This document shows positions 24,480 through 34,781 of a stretch of DNA of 64,000 nt, piece by piece; the first letter of the stretch is position 1, and each line of letters starts with the position of its first letter. The stretch is from contig JAQFVV010012441.1 of NCBI GenBank assembly GCA_028023455.1, positions 5,896,492 through 5,960,491 on the forward strand, read 5' to 3'. The position numbers and the translations under genes are program-made. This DNA is from Epiperipatus broadwayi. Lineage: Eukaryota; Onychophora; Udeonychophora; Euonychophora; Peripatidae. The notes under the pieces were generated by a model. The model was not told the DNA's origin. It ran no database searches and saw only the letters and a program-made list of their open reading frames with translations.

Positions 24480-25284
24480 TTATGGATATATTTGTTATCG
24501 AGCGTATGTACTTTGTAAACCTCATCAATAATTGTTTTACTTTCTAACATTGAACACTTTGTAAGATCAAGTAGGGTGATCAATCATTTGTATTTTTTTT
24601 ATTTAATAAAAAAAAACAGTATATAATATCACTTCTAAGAAAAATATTATTTAAAGATATAATTAAGGTTGCAAATTTGGTTTTATTATTATAATCATAA
24701 CTTAGAAAAGTATTATATTATTTGTATAAAAAATAAAAAGAATATAATTATATATAGCATAAAATAGTGAAATACAATTACTTTCATTTATATCATTTCT
24801 AGCTGAGATTATTTTAGTAAAATTATGGTATTAAAAATGTTATATTTTTTATTAAGAAATATAAAAAATATAACCATAGATCACAAAAAATTAAAAATAA
24901 AATGACTTTCAGTTAGAATACAAGCAGTCCTGCTTATAAATGGGATTTAAAATTGTATTTATTTTACAGTGATAGAAATAGCATTAAAACATGTACACAT
25001 TGGCATAAAACTTACACTAGAGTGAGTAAATTACAGATACACCAAAAAGATATTAAGAGGGTCACCTGTTCAAGTCACACAAATCTAAAAAATTAAGGTA
25101 TATAACTATTATTAGCAGGATTATATATTTCTTTTAGTTATTGAGAGTTAATATATATGACAAATTGATTTCGATAAGTTAATTTAAACATAGTATTAGA
25201 AGAATATGAATATAGTCTGTGATATTAGAAATGATATTAATCATAAAGTAAATTTAAATTTATTGGCCATTGATATATATATAT
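24480..25284. other. AT-rich DNA without a gene, ending in an (AT)n tract
   Basis: Nothing supportable. It ends in an (AT)n tract at 25271-25284 that abuts LTR element A. Confidence 0.6.
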
Positions 25285-27523
25285 TGTACCGGTCCTCTTT
25301 AAGCACCCGATCACATAGGGATGTGATTCCGAAACAAACATGACATAGCGTAAAGCTTTATTTATTTTCTTCTATCGATAACTGTTCACTATCAATACAA
25401 GGGGGCGCCAGACACGATGATTTAATTATAATTTAACTTCTCGCATCACCTTACGTCATGTCAAAACGATTTCGAAGTCTAATCCCGCCCACAAGCTCAA
25501 ACTCCCAGCATGGACCAATAGGATCACTCAGGGTCGCGATGTAATTGTTTCTAAATTACTCTTCTGGTAAAAGACGCTATACTAACTAATGGATAAGACG
25601 CTTGCTTAACTAACTGATCGATCCAAGCATTGGACCGGGTCATTGGTTATTTGGAACCAATACGATAATTCGTTCATGTCTCAAAACAATTAGAAGCTAT
25701 AAGATCATCCCCCTTATATCATACCGTCCGGTAGAATTATTTACTCCAGCTTTACTTATAATTTATTGACATTTATTTATATTTTTATAATAGGCCCTCC
25801 CAAATCTTAAATCTATCTTAACTACGGAATAAATAAATAAACATCGTGACTTACGGCACGATGTTTGTAAATGACATTTTTAAAAAAAGAGAAACAAAGG
25901 TTAAGAAAGATAAATCTAAAGTAATATAATTAATTATATGAATAAATGCTAACTTTATTAATAATCAAAACAAAAAAATAAAATAAAGATTTAATTATAG
26001 GAAATGATTTGAGAAATGCTCGACTTGTTTAAATACTGAACAAATTTATTGAATATAAAAAAAAAGCAATATTGATTAAAAGTTTTATTTACACGCACTC
26101 ACACGCATTTACGCACTCGCACAGAAAAGAACATATTATACATAAAAATATGGATGATAAAATATAAATTTCCTCTTATATTGTGAAAGTAAGTATTATG
26201 GCTTATAAGATAATAATTAGGGTCAAAGTTCATATTTGAAAAGTCCTGAGATTTAAATTTGAGGAATTGCATAGTGTTTGATTTTACGAAGGTTGAGATT
26301 ACAATAATAAGTTACAATAATAATTTTTAAACATAAGGGATTACGGAACATTTTATAGTTTAATTTACGAAAATCAAAGTTAGTTAATTATGAGATTGCC
26401 TTTTAAAAGTTTACGTATGGAATGAATGAAAGCATAAAAAAAATAAAGTGTTTACCTAGGATTTTGGCTTAGTCTTCCGCTGCTTCTAATTAAGTGAAGG
26501 TTTGAACATGGGAGATGATGTTTTCCATAATGAGGTTATTCATTTCTTTTAAAGTTGAGCGTAATAAGTCTGGATGATTCATGTATTTCACGGAACATTA
26601 TTGAACTGGTTGGAGCACTAATTTCAGATGGTAATATTGTTAAGTATTCATAGCGACGGAGATGTTCTGGTGGCGGAGCGTCGATCAATCACTGAAGGGT
26701 TTCCTAGCCCCTCATGACAACCGACGCTCTAAATATTAATTTCACAGCGATCATCTTGAATACGGATAGCACAAACGAAATAAAAAGATTTTTTATTTGA
26801 AGGAAATTTTTACGTTGAATTAAATTGAATTTTGACTTGAACTGAATAAAAGAAATTTGAAAATTTGAAAAAAATTGACAATTTAACTTTTTAACTTTTT
26901 AACTTTTTTTAACTGACATCTTTAGATTTTGCTTGATATTTATATGGGTTGGATCTTATCTGAGGATCGAATCTCCCCCCAGAGTTCCATGTTCTTAGAG
27001 TTGTCGTTGGGGTCCGTGTCCTACTCAATCCATGTGCTTAAGGCAATCTTATGTTTAGGCAATCTCATATTGCAATCTCAGTTAACAAACTTATATTCAT
27101 TCACACCTTGAATGCATACGTGTGTGCGTGTCTTACGAGAACAATGTAATTTACATTAGCTAAAAGTCGAGCATTTAATCTTTCTCAAAATCATTTCTAT
27201 AAGCTTTTACTTTTACTACAATTATAATTTTAAAATATCCCTTTTTAATTACCCCCGCGGCATATACAAGTATAAATTATTTATTGATATTTATAATGGC
27301 ATATTATTTTTCATTTTTTAGAGAATATTATTTTAGTAAATTATGTTAAAGCCTTAAACTATTTAATTAGACATATTAATATTTTATTTTACAAGTGTAT
27401 TTTAGAAAGTATGGAAAGAAAACTATATCTATTTTTTATCATAAGTTGTAAGAAAATAAAATAGAGTATTTTACATTGCTTGAGTGTGTGTGTGTTTACA
27501 TATACCGACTTTGTCTCGGTATA
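25285..27523 (-). repeat. 3' LTR of element A
   Basis: It matches 32528-34781 end to end. In element orientation it begins TATACCGAGACAAAG and ends CCGGTACA, so the termini are short imperfect inverted repeats (TATACCG and CGGTACA) rather than the usual TG...CA at both ends. The short purine block CGCGGGGATA lies just upstream of it in element orientation, near 27523-27533, and may be the polypurine tract. The 60-codon openings inside both LTRs at 26929 and 34185 are on the opposite strand and are not genes. Confidence 0.9.
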
Positions 27524-27596
27524 TATCCCCGCGATCCGTCCAAAAAAAAATTAAAATGTGAGGTTTGGCATTTTAATTTTTTCACAATAAAATTAT

Positions 27597-27869
27597 TTAT
27601 TTTCTTTCTCTCCCTCTTTCTTTGCTCCGCTCCTCCTCCGTACGGTGAGGGGTTTGAACTTCATTCACTAATTTCAAGGCCCGGGCATTATATGTACCAA
27701 TCCTTCGGGTCCCTTCATACAATATGAAGGCATTGTTCCCATATGCGTGTCCTATGACATAAGGTCCCTCATATAAGGGTTGAAATTTTTTATAAATGGC
27801 CTGTTCCGGCCGACTGACTGGATTCGTCCGTACCATGACTCTGTCTCCTTCCTTGAATATTCCCACCAC
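27597..27869 (-). pseudogene. Integrase C-terminal GPY/F module of element A
   Basis: A 90-codon block with the SH3-like C-terminal integrase signature: FKEGDRVMVR, then FQPLYEGPYVI, then GTYNARALK. It is displaced by one frame from the preceding integrase block; the change lies at a long homopolymer near 27880-27891. In Ty3/gypsy integrases this module binds DNA and helps choose targets. The same module survives in element B at 44879-45142, with the same TYNARALK ending, so the two families are related. The final 20 residues are Arg/Glu-rich. Confidence 0.85.
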
Positions 27870-28231
27870 AACTCCCTGTCTTTTTTTTTTCGGACTTGGC
27901 TCATTTTCTGCAGTTGCCGTTTGGCTTCTTGGGCATCCCTTGTCCGATTTATTCTTTCCCTTTGAGGCCAGGGTCCTTGGGCATATGGGTATGGCCTCCT
28001 TCTCCCAAAGTGCAGGCGGTCGGGTTCAAACCCAGTTGACTCATTCCGGGTTTCGTTTATCATGCTCACAACCCGGGGCGTTTCCTTTACCCATGCCTTA
28101 TGGTTTCCACGCACATATATTCTGAAGAGTCGTCCTAGTTCCCGCATCATTCGCTCGCATGGATTGGCTTGAGGATTTCGAATAGACGTGAGGGCATGCT
28201 TAATATTATATTTTTTATCCACTGTGCCCAT
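27752..28231 (-). pseudogene. Integrase catalytic-core end and linker of element A
   Basis: Continues integrase after a frame change near 28213. It opens with the segment that precedes the third acidic residue, and ANPCERMMRELGR supplies the glutamate of the D,D-35-E triad. A long basic linker follows, with a GRRRPYPYAQGPW stretch and a KRQLQKMSQVRKKKDREL stretch. The listed start methionine lies inside the duplicated region and is not a real start. The frame leaves the family at its last 25 residues, where the neighbouring frame carries the GPY/F module. Confidence 0.85.
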
Positions 28232-30711
28232 TCTTTGGATACGAATGGAGTTCCATTATCTGATAAAATTCTTTTTGGTTTTCCCACTTCCCTAAATTGT
28301 CGATTTTCCAGAACTCGAATCGCCTGCTTTGCATTTGCTTGACTGATCGGAAAAGCTGATACCAATTTAGAATACAAGTCATATGCCACCAGCAGGTACC
28401 TCTTCCCATTTGCCATCGGTAGTGGCCCGTAGAAATCAATAGCTATTGTGTCATTTGGCTCATATACGAGGATGGGTGTCGATATTCCCTCATTCGATCT
28501 ATTCATGGGCTTTGTTTTGGCGCATGTCATACATTTCCTTATTTCTTGCATTACATCCCGGTGGAGATTTGACCAGTAAAACCATTGTTCAATCCATCCG
28601 GCGGTCTTGTTGCCCCCGAAATGTCCTCTTTCATCATGTGCCAGCGCTATAATATTCTGTCGTATGGCTCTTGGTACTATCACCCGATAATTCTGCCCAT
28701 TTCCGGTTTGTCGTTGAAGAAGTCCATTTCTGATAACGCATTTTTTTCGATGGGCCCATAACGTATTTCCTTGACTATTTCGCACCGCGTGGTTCCTGCC
28801 AAAATCCATGACCTGTTTACATTCCCTGTCTTCCCGTTGCGCTTCCTTAATTTTCTGAAGGTTATAAGGTTCCCTGTTTTGGGCTTGTGTCGTCGCTATG
28901 TATGGCTCCTCATTTCTCTCATGGCCTCGTCCTATGGGATATCGGCTAAGGGTATCTGCTACTATATTGTTTCGAATAGACGTGAGGGTATGCTTAATAT
29001 TATTTTTTTTTATCCACTGTGCCCATTCTTTGGATACGAATGGAGTTCCATTATCTGATAAAATTCTTTTTGGTTTTCCCACTTCCCTAAATTGTCGATT
29101 TTCCAGAACTCGAATCGCCTGCTTTGCATTTGCTTGACTGATCGGAAAAGCTGATACCAATTTAGAATACAAGTCATATGCCACCAGCAGGTACCTCTTC
29201 CCATTTGCCATCGGTAGTGGCCCGTAGAAATCAATAGCTATTGTGTCATTTGGCTCATATACGAGGATGGGTGTCGATATTCCCTCATTCGATCTATTCA
29301 TTGGCTTTGTTTTGGCGCATGTCATACATTTCCTTATTTCTTGCGTTACATCCCGGTGGAGATTTGGCCAGTAAAACCATTGTTCAATCCATCCGGCGGT
29401 CTTGTTGCCCCCGAAATGTCCTCTTTCATCATGTGCCAGCGCTATAATATTCTGTCGTATGGCTCTTGGTACTATCACCCGATAATTCTGCCCATTTCCG
29501 GTTTGTCGTTGAAGAAGTCCATTTCTGATAACGCATTTTTTTCGATGGGCCCATAACGTATTTCCTTGACTATTTCGCACCGCGTGGTTCCTGCCAAAAT
29601 CCATGACCTGTTTACATTCCCTGTCTTCCCGTTGCGCTTCCTTAATTTTCTGAAGGTTATAAGGTTCCCTGTTTTGGGCTTGTGTCGTCGCTATGTATGG
29701 CTCCTCGTTTCTCTCATGGCCTCGTCCTATGGGATATCGGCTAAGGGTATCTGCTACTATATTGTCCCTCCCCTTACAGTATTCTACCGTATAATCAAAT
29801 TCCTGAAGGGTGAGGCTCCACCTTACTAAGCGGCTATTCGTCAGAAAACTCCTGTTCAGGAACTCTAAGCTTCGGTGATCGGTCACGACCACCACTCTTG
29901 ATCCTACTAGGTATTGCCTTAGTTTTTTGAAAGCCCATACAATGGCCAGGGCCTCTCTCTCGGTGACCGTGTAGTTCTGCTCGGCCTTTGTAAAAAGTCT
30001 ACTTATGAAGGCGATCGCTTTGCTCTGTCCATTACTATCCTTTTGAAACATCATTGCCCCCATTCCTATTCCACTGCTGTCCCTTTGTACATAAAATGTA
30101 CGCCCAAAGTCTGGGTGTGCCAACACTACGTGTCTTAAGAACCCTTCCTTTATTCGGTGGAAGCTAGCCTCCTGTTCTTCTTTCCATGCCCATGGTGTTT
30201 CTTTCCTCAGAAGTCTGAGCAGTGGTTCTATCCTTTCTGAAAAATTTGGATAATATTGTTTAAAGAAATTACACAGTCCGAGGAAAGCCTTGACGTCACG
30301 CTTCTTTTTGGGTTCTGGGAATTCCTGTATGGCTTGTATTTTTTCTGGATTAGGTGATACTCCCTCTTTACTAATAATATGCCCTAAAAACTTCACCTCG
30401 GGTGTCATGAGCCTGCTCTTTCCCAGGTTTATTTTGATTCCCTTTTCCCGACATTCTTGGAATAATTTTCGAAGGCATTTAATATGCTCCCTATTATCCT
30501 CAGATGCGATGATGATGTCGTCAACATACGTAGTGCTAAACCCCTTCACTTCCTCTGACAGCACTCTATCAAGGCATTGTATCAAACCTGCTCCGCTATT
30601 TTTTAGACCAAATGGTATCCGGTTGAACTGATAGGCGATACCATTATATCGGAATGCTGTATACTGGCGGTCATCTGGGTGTAGGCTAATCTGCCAGTAG
30701 CTACTGGTCAT
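28147..30711 (-). CDS. Pol of element A: RT C-terminal part, RNase H, integrase (with duplication)
   Basis: An 854-codon open frame. RT continues from residue 1, with YVDD at 62-65 and the FLGHIIS motif at 108-114. RNase H spans about 200-330, with acidic residues at 211, in the TEREAL motif at 250-255, and at TDH 277-279. Integrase has the zinc-binding HHCC region (H427 or H432, C462, C465), then catalytic aspartates in AIDFYG (494) and LSDNG (553). At about residue 581 the protein jumps back to the end of RNase H and repeats the integrase N-terminal half, because the gene has a 794-bp tandem duplication. It ends in a short out-of-frame tail. The first methionine is not the true start: the frame is the direct continuation of the upstream RT, lost by a one-base change in the homopolymer near 30722. 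Confidence 0.9.
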   Translation of the reverse strand: MTSSYWQISLHPDDRQYTAFRYNGIAYQFNRIPFGLKNSGAGLIQCLDRVLSEEVKGFSTTYVDDIIIASEDNREHIKCLRKLFQECREKGIKINLGKSRLMTPEVKFLGHIISKEGVSPNPEKIQAIQEFPEPKKKRDVKAFLGLCNFFKQYYPNFSERIEPLLRLLRKETPWAWKEEQEASFHRIKEGFLRHVVLAHPDFGRTFYVQRDSSGIGMGAMMFQKDSNGQSKAIAFISRLFTKAEQNYTVTEREALAIVWAFKKLRQYLVGSRVVVVTDHRSLEFLNRSFLTNSRLVRWSLTLQEFDYTVEYCKGRDNIVADTLSRYPIGRGHERNEEPYIATTQAQNREPYNLQKIKEAQREDRECKQVMDFGRNHAVRNSQGNTLWAHRKKCVIRNGLLQRQTGNGQNYRVIVPRAIRQNIIALAHDERGHFGGNKTAGWIEQWFYWPNLHRDVTQEIRKCMTCAKTKPMNRSNEGISTPILVYEPNDTIAIDFYGPLPMANGKRYLLVAYDLYSKLVSAFPISQANAKQAIRVLENRQFREVGKPKRILSDNGTPFVSKEWAQWIKKNNIKHTLTSIRNNIVADTLSRYPIGRGHERNEEPYIATTQAQNREPYNLQKIKEAQREDRECKQVMDFGRNHAVRNSQGNTLWAHRKKCVIRNGLLQRQTGNGQNYRVIVPRAIRQNIIALAHDERGHFGGNKTAGWIEQWFYWSNLHRDVMQEIRKCMTCAKTKPMNRSNEGISTPILVYEPNDTIAIDFYGPLPMANGKRYLLVAYDLYSKLVSAFPISQANAKQAIRVLENRQFREVGKPKRILSDNGTPFVSKEWAQWIKNIILSMPSRLFEILKPIHASE
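28177..29764 (-). repeat. 794-bp tandem duplication inside integrase
   Basis: 28177-28970 and 28971-29764 are nearly identical, differing at only a handful of bases (for example a proline/serine change next to WFYW). The period is 794 bases. The junction falls within ATTG/TTTCGAATAG, where only a few bases of microhomology are available. As 794 is not a multiple of three, the frame shifts overall; the long open frame survives through the junction, and reading in the second copy fails at a T-run of different length (28213 versus 29007). It could be a genuine recent tandem duplication or a read-mapping or assembly artefact. Confidence 0.85.
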
Positions 30712-30713
30712 GT

Positions 30714-32135
30714 CTAGGGTAGAAAAAACACCCCATTAAACCGATTTATTAATTCACTCATGGGGGGCGGAGCATTTGTGTCCGCGATCGTGATCTTGTT
30801 GAGGTGTCTCGTGTCCAAACATAATCGTACCGACCCATCCTTCTTCTTTGCTACCACAATGGGGTTGTTATATGGTGAGGAGCATTTTGAGATTACTCCC
30901 CATTCTAGCATGTTGTTTATCTGTTTGCCTATCTCTGACCGGTATTGAAAGGGGATCGGGTATGATCTAGATTGATACGGTTGATCCTGAGTGAGTTTTA
31001 TCCTGTGTTCGTAACCACTGATGACTCCAGGTATGTCGGAGAATACGTCCTTGTATTTCTCAAGGAGACTTCCCAATTCCATCTCTTCTTCTCGCTTTGT
31101 TCCGATCTTCTCCGTTACCATTTTCTTTGCTAATTCCATACTACGTACGGCCTGTTCCATGTTTATTGTTTGGTCTTGTTCTATAAAAGGCACCATTCTT
31201 CCTGAGATCCGGGCTTGTTCTGTTTCGTAGTCGATGCTACATTTATATTTTCCCATAAAATCGGATCCTAATATAACGTCATGTATTAATCCCTGCATTA
31301 CCAGCATGATTTGGTTATGCTGGTTTCCTGCTATTTTAATATCTACCCATGCCTGTACTGCTTCCGCTTGGGCCCTTTTCCCATTCGCCAAGGTTATGCG
31401 CATCATCTTAAGCGGTAGTGTTTTGAGGTTTGGTTCTTCTTGGGTAAGCTTGCTGAATGTTTCTTGTGACAGAACTGACACTTGACTCCCTGAGTCTAGT
31501 AGTGCGTGAGTTTTCATTCCCCCTATTTCAACCTCTATTTTAGGGCATCGAGATCCATTTCTGCTTCCCTTCTCTTCCTTTATGATCTTTCCTATATTGG
31601 CTATTTGACTTTCTTCCTCTTCCTCATTTTCATCCTTTATCTCTTCTAACCTCCTTACTACCTTGTCCATATTATCTATCCCTATTAAAAATTGTTTTGC
31701 CCATGTGGGTAATCCCCTTCCTGCTATTCTGATCAACCATTCCTCAGATGGTGCGCCTACGTTTATTTTTCTTAGCTGTGCCATTCTCCTACGAAAAAAT
31801 CCTTCCATCGTTTCTCCTGTTTTCCATTCCTCATTTTCTATTTCACGTAAGGCTCTCATTTGTCTTGCTTTTCCCCAATAGCTCTCCTTTATCATTTCTT
31901 CGTACTGTCTGAATGTCTTTGGTTTCTGTCGTATTGATTTCCACCAATCTAGAGCCCCTTCCCGTATATGGCTGACTGCTATGGCTATTTTACCCTCTTC
32001 ATTAAATGTTTTGTAAGCGAATAATCTCTCTAGGCTCTCTATGTGTTCACTTGGGTCCTCATTACTCTTTCCCTTAAATGTTTGTATTATTTTTCCTATT
32101 TCACTTTCCCACATATTATCGTTATTGCTGTCCAT
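30714..32135 (-). CDS. Gag-protease-RT N-terminal part of element A
   Basis: A 473-codon frame starting MDSNNDNMWE. Residues about 10-165 look like a retrotransposon capsid (HIREGALDWW, then a GETMEGFFRRR segment). An acidic stretch (169-176) follows where a zinc knuckle might be expected, but no CCHC motif is present. Protease is at about 205-300: active-site DSG at 214-216 in ALLDSGSQVSVLS, and the ILGSDFM flap partner at 288-294. RT begins at about 355 (LLEKYKDVFSD) and shows the KKDGSVRLCLDTRHLNKIT motif at 430-449. Gag and Pol share one frame without a programmed shift. The frame closes inside the RT palm at a T-run (element sense), and RT resumes immediately in the next frame. Confidence 0.92.
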   Translation of the reverse strand: MDSNNDNMWESEIGKIIQTFKGKSNEDPSEHIESLERLFAYKTFNEEGKIAIAVSHIREGALDWWKSIRQKPKTFRQYEEMIKESYWGKARQMRALREIENEEWKTGETMEGFFRRRMAQLRKINVGAPSEEWLIRIAGRGLPTWAKQFLIGIDNMDKVVRRLEEIKDENEEEEESQIANIGKIIKEEKGSRNGSRCPKIEVEIGGMKTHALLDSGSQVSVLSQETFSKLTQEEPNLKTLPLKMMRITLANGKRAQAEAVQAWVDIKIAGNQHNQIMLVMQGLIHDVILGSDFMGKYKCSIDYETEQARISGRMVPFIEQDQTINMEQAVRSMELAKKMVTEKIGTKREEEMELGSLLEKYKDVFSDIPGVISGYEHRIKLTQDQPYQSRSYPIPFQYRSEIGKQINNMLEWGVISKCSSPYNNPIVVAKKKDGSVRLCLDTRHLNKITIADTNAPPPMSELINRFNGVFFLP

Positions 32136-32467
32136 TTGATAAAAGATAACTTTTTGTTGATGCTTACAGGAACGTGATTATTTTATTTTTTGATTTATTT
32201 TTGATACAAGTGATTAATCGACGTCCGCGCCTCTATCTCCCGCTATGTTTTTTTTTTTTATTTATTTTATTTCGCTCCGGCTCCAAATGTTTTATTAAAA
32301 GGTTTGCGATATTGTGAATCGCTGTATTTTGTTCCGTTTACTTATTTTCCTTTTCTCCCTTTGTATTCGTCCAAAGTTTTTGTTTACATGAAAAAAAATT
32401 TTTTTCGTCCTTTACGAGGTTCGGCCGCTTTTGGCTAATATTTTGATTTGCTTCTCTAAAACATTAT
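32136..32467 (-). other. Untranslated leader of element A
   Basis: 332 bases between the PBS-like repeats and the gag start. It contains T- and A-runs (for example near 32250-32261 and 32392-32405) and no open frame. No splice signal or further PBS unit is convincing; a third, much weaker 30-bp unit could lie near 32438-32467. Confidence 0.5.
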
Positions 32468-32527
32468 TTGTATTAACTTCACGTTTGGAAGCGTCATTTG
32501 TCTTAGCCTCACGTTGGAAGCACCAAT
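32468..32527 (-). promoter_or_regulatory. Duplicated primer-binding-site-like units of element A
   Basis: Two adjacent 30-bp units (32498-32527 next to the LTR, then 32468-32497) share most bases. On the minus strand the proximal unit has TTGGTGCTTCCAACGTGAGG directly after the LTR, and the distal has a GACGCTTCCAAACGTGAAG version. A primer-binding site normally starts TGG within a few bases of the LTR and is complementary to a tRNA 3' end. The CCAACGTG core is shared with the lysine-tRNA type of site (TGGCGCCCAACGTGGGG), but I cannot confirm the primer tRNA. Confidence 0.55.
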
Positions 32528-34781
32528 TGTAACCGGTGCGCTTTAACACCCGATCACATAGGGATTGTGATTCCGAAACAAACATGACATAGCGTAAAGC
32601 TTTATTTATTTTCTTCTATCGATAACTGTTCACTATCAATACAAGGGGGCGCCAGATACGATGATTTAATTATAATTTAACTTCTCGCATCACCTTACGT
32701 CATGTCAAAACGATTTCGAAGTCTAATCCCGCCCACAAGCTCAAACTCCCAGCATGGACCAATAGGGTCACTCAGGGTCGCGATGTAATTGTTTCTAAAT
32801 TACTCTTCTGGTAAAAGACGCTATACTAACTAATGGATAAGACGCTTGATTGACTAATAGATCGATCCAAGCATTGGATCGAGTCATTGGTTATTTGCAA
32901 CCAATACGAATGTTCATTTATGTCTCAAAAACAATTAGAAGCTTATAAGATCATCCCCCCTATATCATACCGTCCGGTAGAATTATTTACTCCAGCTTTA
33001 TTTATAATTTATTGACATTTATTTATATTTTTATAATAGGCCCTCCCAACTCTTAAATCTATCTTAATTACGGAATAAATAAATAAATAAATAAGCATCG
33101 TGACTTACGGCACGATGTTTGTAAATGACATTTTTAAAAAAGGAAACAAAGGTTAAGAAAGATAAATCTAAAGTAATATAATTAATTATATGAATAAATG
33201 CTAACTTTATTAATAATCAAAACAAAAAAATAAAATAAAGATTTAATTATAGGAAATGATTTGAGAAATGCTCGACTTGTTTAAATACTGAACAAATTTA
33301 TTGAATATAAAAAAAAAGCAATATTGATTAAAAGTTTTATTTACACGCACTCACACGCATTTACGCACTCGCACAGAAAAGAACATATTATACATAAAAA
33401 TATGGATGATAAAATATAAATTTCCTCTTATATTGTGAAATTAAATATTATGGTTTATAAGATAATAATTAGGGTCAAAGTTCATATTTGAAAAGTTCTG
33501 AGTTTTAAATTTGAGGAATTGCATAGTGTTTGATTTTACGAAGGTTGAGATTACAATAATAAGTTACAATAATAATTTTTAAACATAAGGGATTACGGAA
33601 CATTTTATAGTTTAATTTACGAAAATCAAAGTTAGTTAATTATGAGATTGCCTTTTAAAAGTTTACGTATGGAATGAATGAAAGCATAAAAAATAAAGTG
33701 TTTACCTAGGATTTTGGCTTAGTCTTCCGCTGCTTCTAATTAAGTGAAGGTTTGAACATGGGAGATGATGTTTTCCATAATGAGGTTATTCATTTCTTTT
33801 AAAGTTGAGCGTAATAAGTCTGGATGATTCATGTATTTCACGGAACATTATTGAACTGGTTGGAGCACTAATTTCAGATGGTAATATTGTTAAGTATTCA
33901 TAGCGACGGAGATGTTCTGGTGGCGGAGCGTCGATCAATCACTGAAGGGTTTCCTAGCCCCTCATGACAACCGACGCTCTAGATATTAATTTTCACAGCG
34001 ATCATCTTGAATACGGATAGCACAAACGAAATAAAAAAGATTCTTTTTTATGAATGAAATTTTTACTTTGAATTAAATTGAATTTTGACTTGAACTGAAA
34101 ATAATAAAAAGAAATTTGAAAATTTGAAAAAAATTGACAATTTAACTTTTAACTTTTTAACTTTTTAACTGACATCTTTAGATTTTGCTTGATATTTATA
34201 TGGGTTGGATCTTATCTGAGGATCGAATCTCCCCCCAGAGTTCCATGTTCTTAGAGTTGTCGTTGGGGTCCGTGTCCTACTCAATCCATGTGCTTAAGGC
34301 AATCTTATGTTTAGGCAATCTCATATTGCAATCTCAGTTAACAAACTTATATTCATTCACACCTTGAATGCATACGTGTGTGCGTGTCTTACGAGAACAA
34401 TGTAATTTACATTAGCTAAAAGTCGAGCATTTAATCTTTCTCAAAATCATTTCTATAAGCTTTTACTTTTACTACAATTATAATTTTAAAATATCCCTTT
34501 TTTAGTTACCCCCGCGGCATATACAAGTATAAATTATTTATTGATATTTATAATGGCATATTATTTTTCATTTTTTAGAGAATATTATTTTAGTAAATTA
34601 TGTTAAAGCCCTAAACTATTTAATTAGACATATTAATATTTTATTTTACAAGTGTATTTTAGAAAGTATGGAAAGAAAACTATCTCTATTTTTTATCATA
34701 AGTTGTAAGAAAATGAAAATAGAGTATTTTACATTGCTTGAGTGTGTGTGTGTTTACATATACCGACTTTGTCTCGGTATA
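32528..34781 (-). repeat. 5' LTR of element A
   Basis: This is the partner of 25285-27523. Differences are few: mainly small indels in A- or T-runs and a short cluster of changes near 32850-32930. It starts (element sense) at 34781 with the TATACCGA hairpin and ends at 32528 next to the PBS-like repeats. The outer flank is an (AT)n tract. Confidence 0.9.
34193..34200 (-). promoter_or_regulatory. Candidate TATA box in the 5' LTR of element A
   Basis: The minus strand reads TATAAATA here, at about one quarter of the LTR from its start. The same octamer is in the 3' LTR at 26937-26944. Position and strand suit a core promoter for element RNA, but A+T-rich DNA makes such octamers common. Confidence 0.3.

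Larger units (their letters stand above)
25285..34781 (-). mobile_element. LTR retrotransposon A, Ty3/gypsy type, near full length
   Basis: A 9.5-kb element read on the minus strand: 5' LTR 34781-32528, leader with PBS-like repeats, Gag-protease-RT frame, RT-RNase H-integrase frame, integrase tail, 3' LTR 27523-25285. The domain order protease, RT, RNase H, integrase is that of Ty3/gypsy elements. There is no env-like frame after integrase. The two LTRs are nearly identical by eye, suggesting recent integration. (AT)n tracts abut both outer edges (25271-25284 and 34782-34795). The coding part is less A+T-rich than its surroundings. At least three frame breaks and a 794-bp internal duplication make this copy unable to produce full Pol as assembled. 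Confidence 0.93.

Noticed and set aside
26929-27111. Identical 60-codon plus-strand frames in both copies of the element A LTR (also at 34185-34367)
   Set aside because: They are identical only because the LTRs are copies; they are antisense to the element, short and without motif.
30714-30725. Programmed frameshift between the two Pol frames of element A
   Set aside because: The break lies inside the RT palm domain and not at a Gag/Pol or Pro/Pol boundary; a one-base indel in a homopolymer explains it.
28446-30948. Many plus-strand openings opposite the pol gene
   Set aside because: Shadows of the minus-strand gag-pro-pol reading frames.
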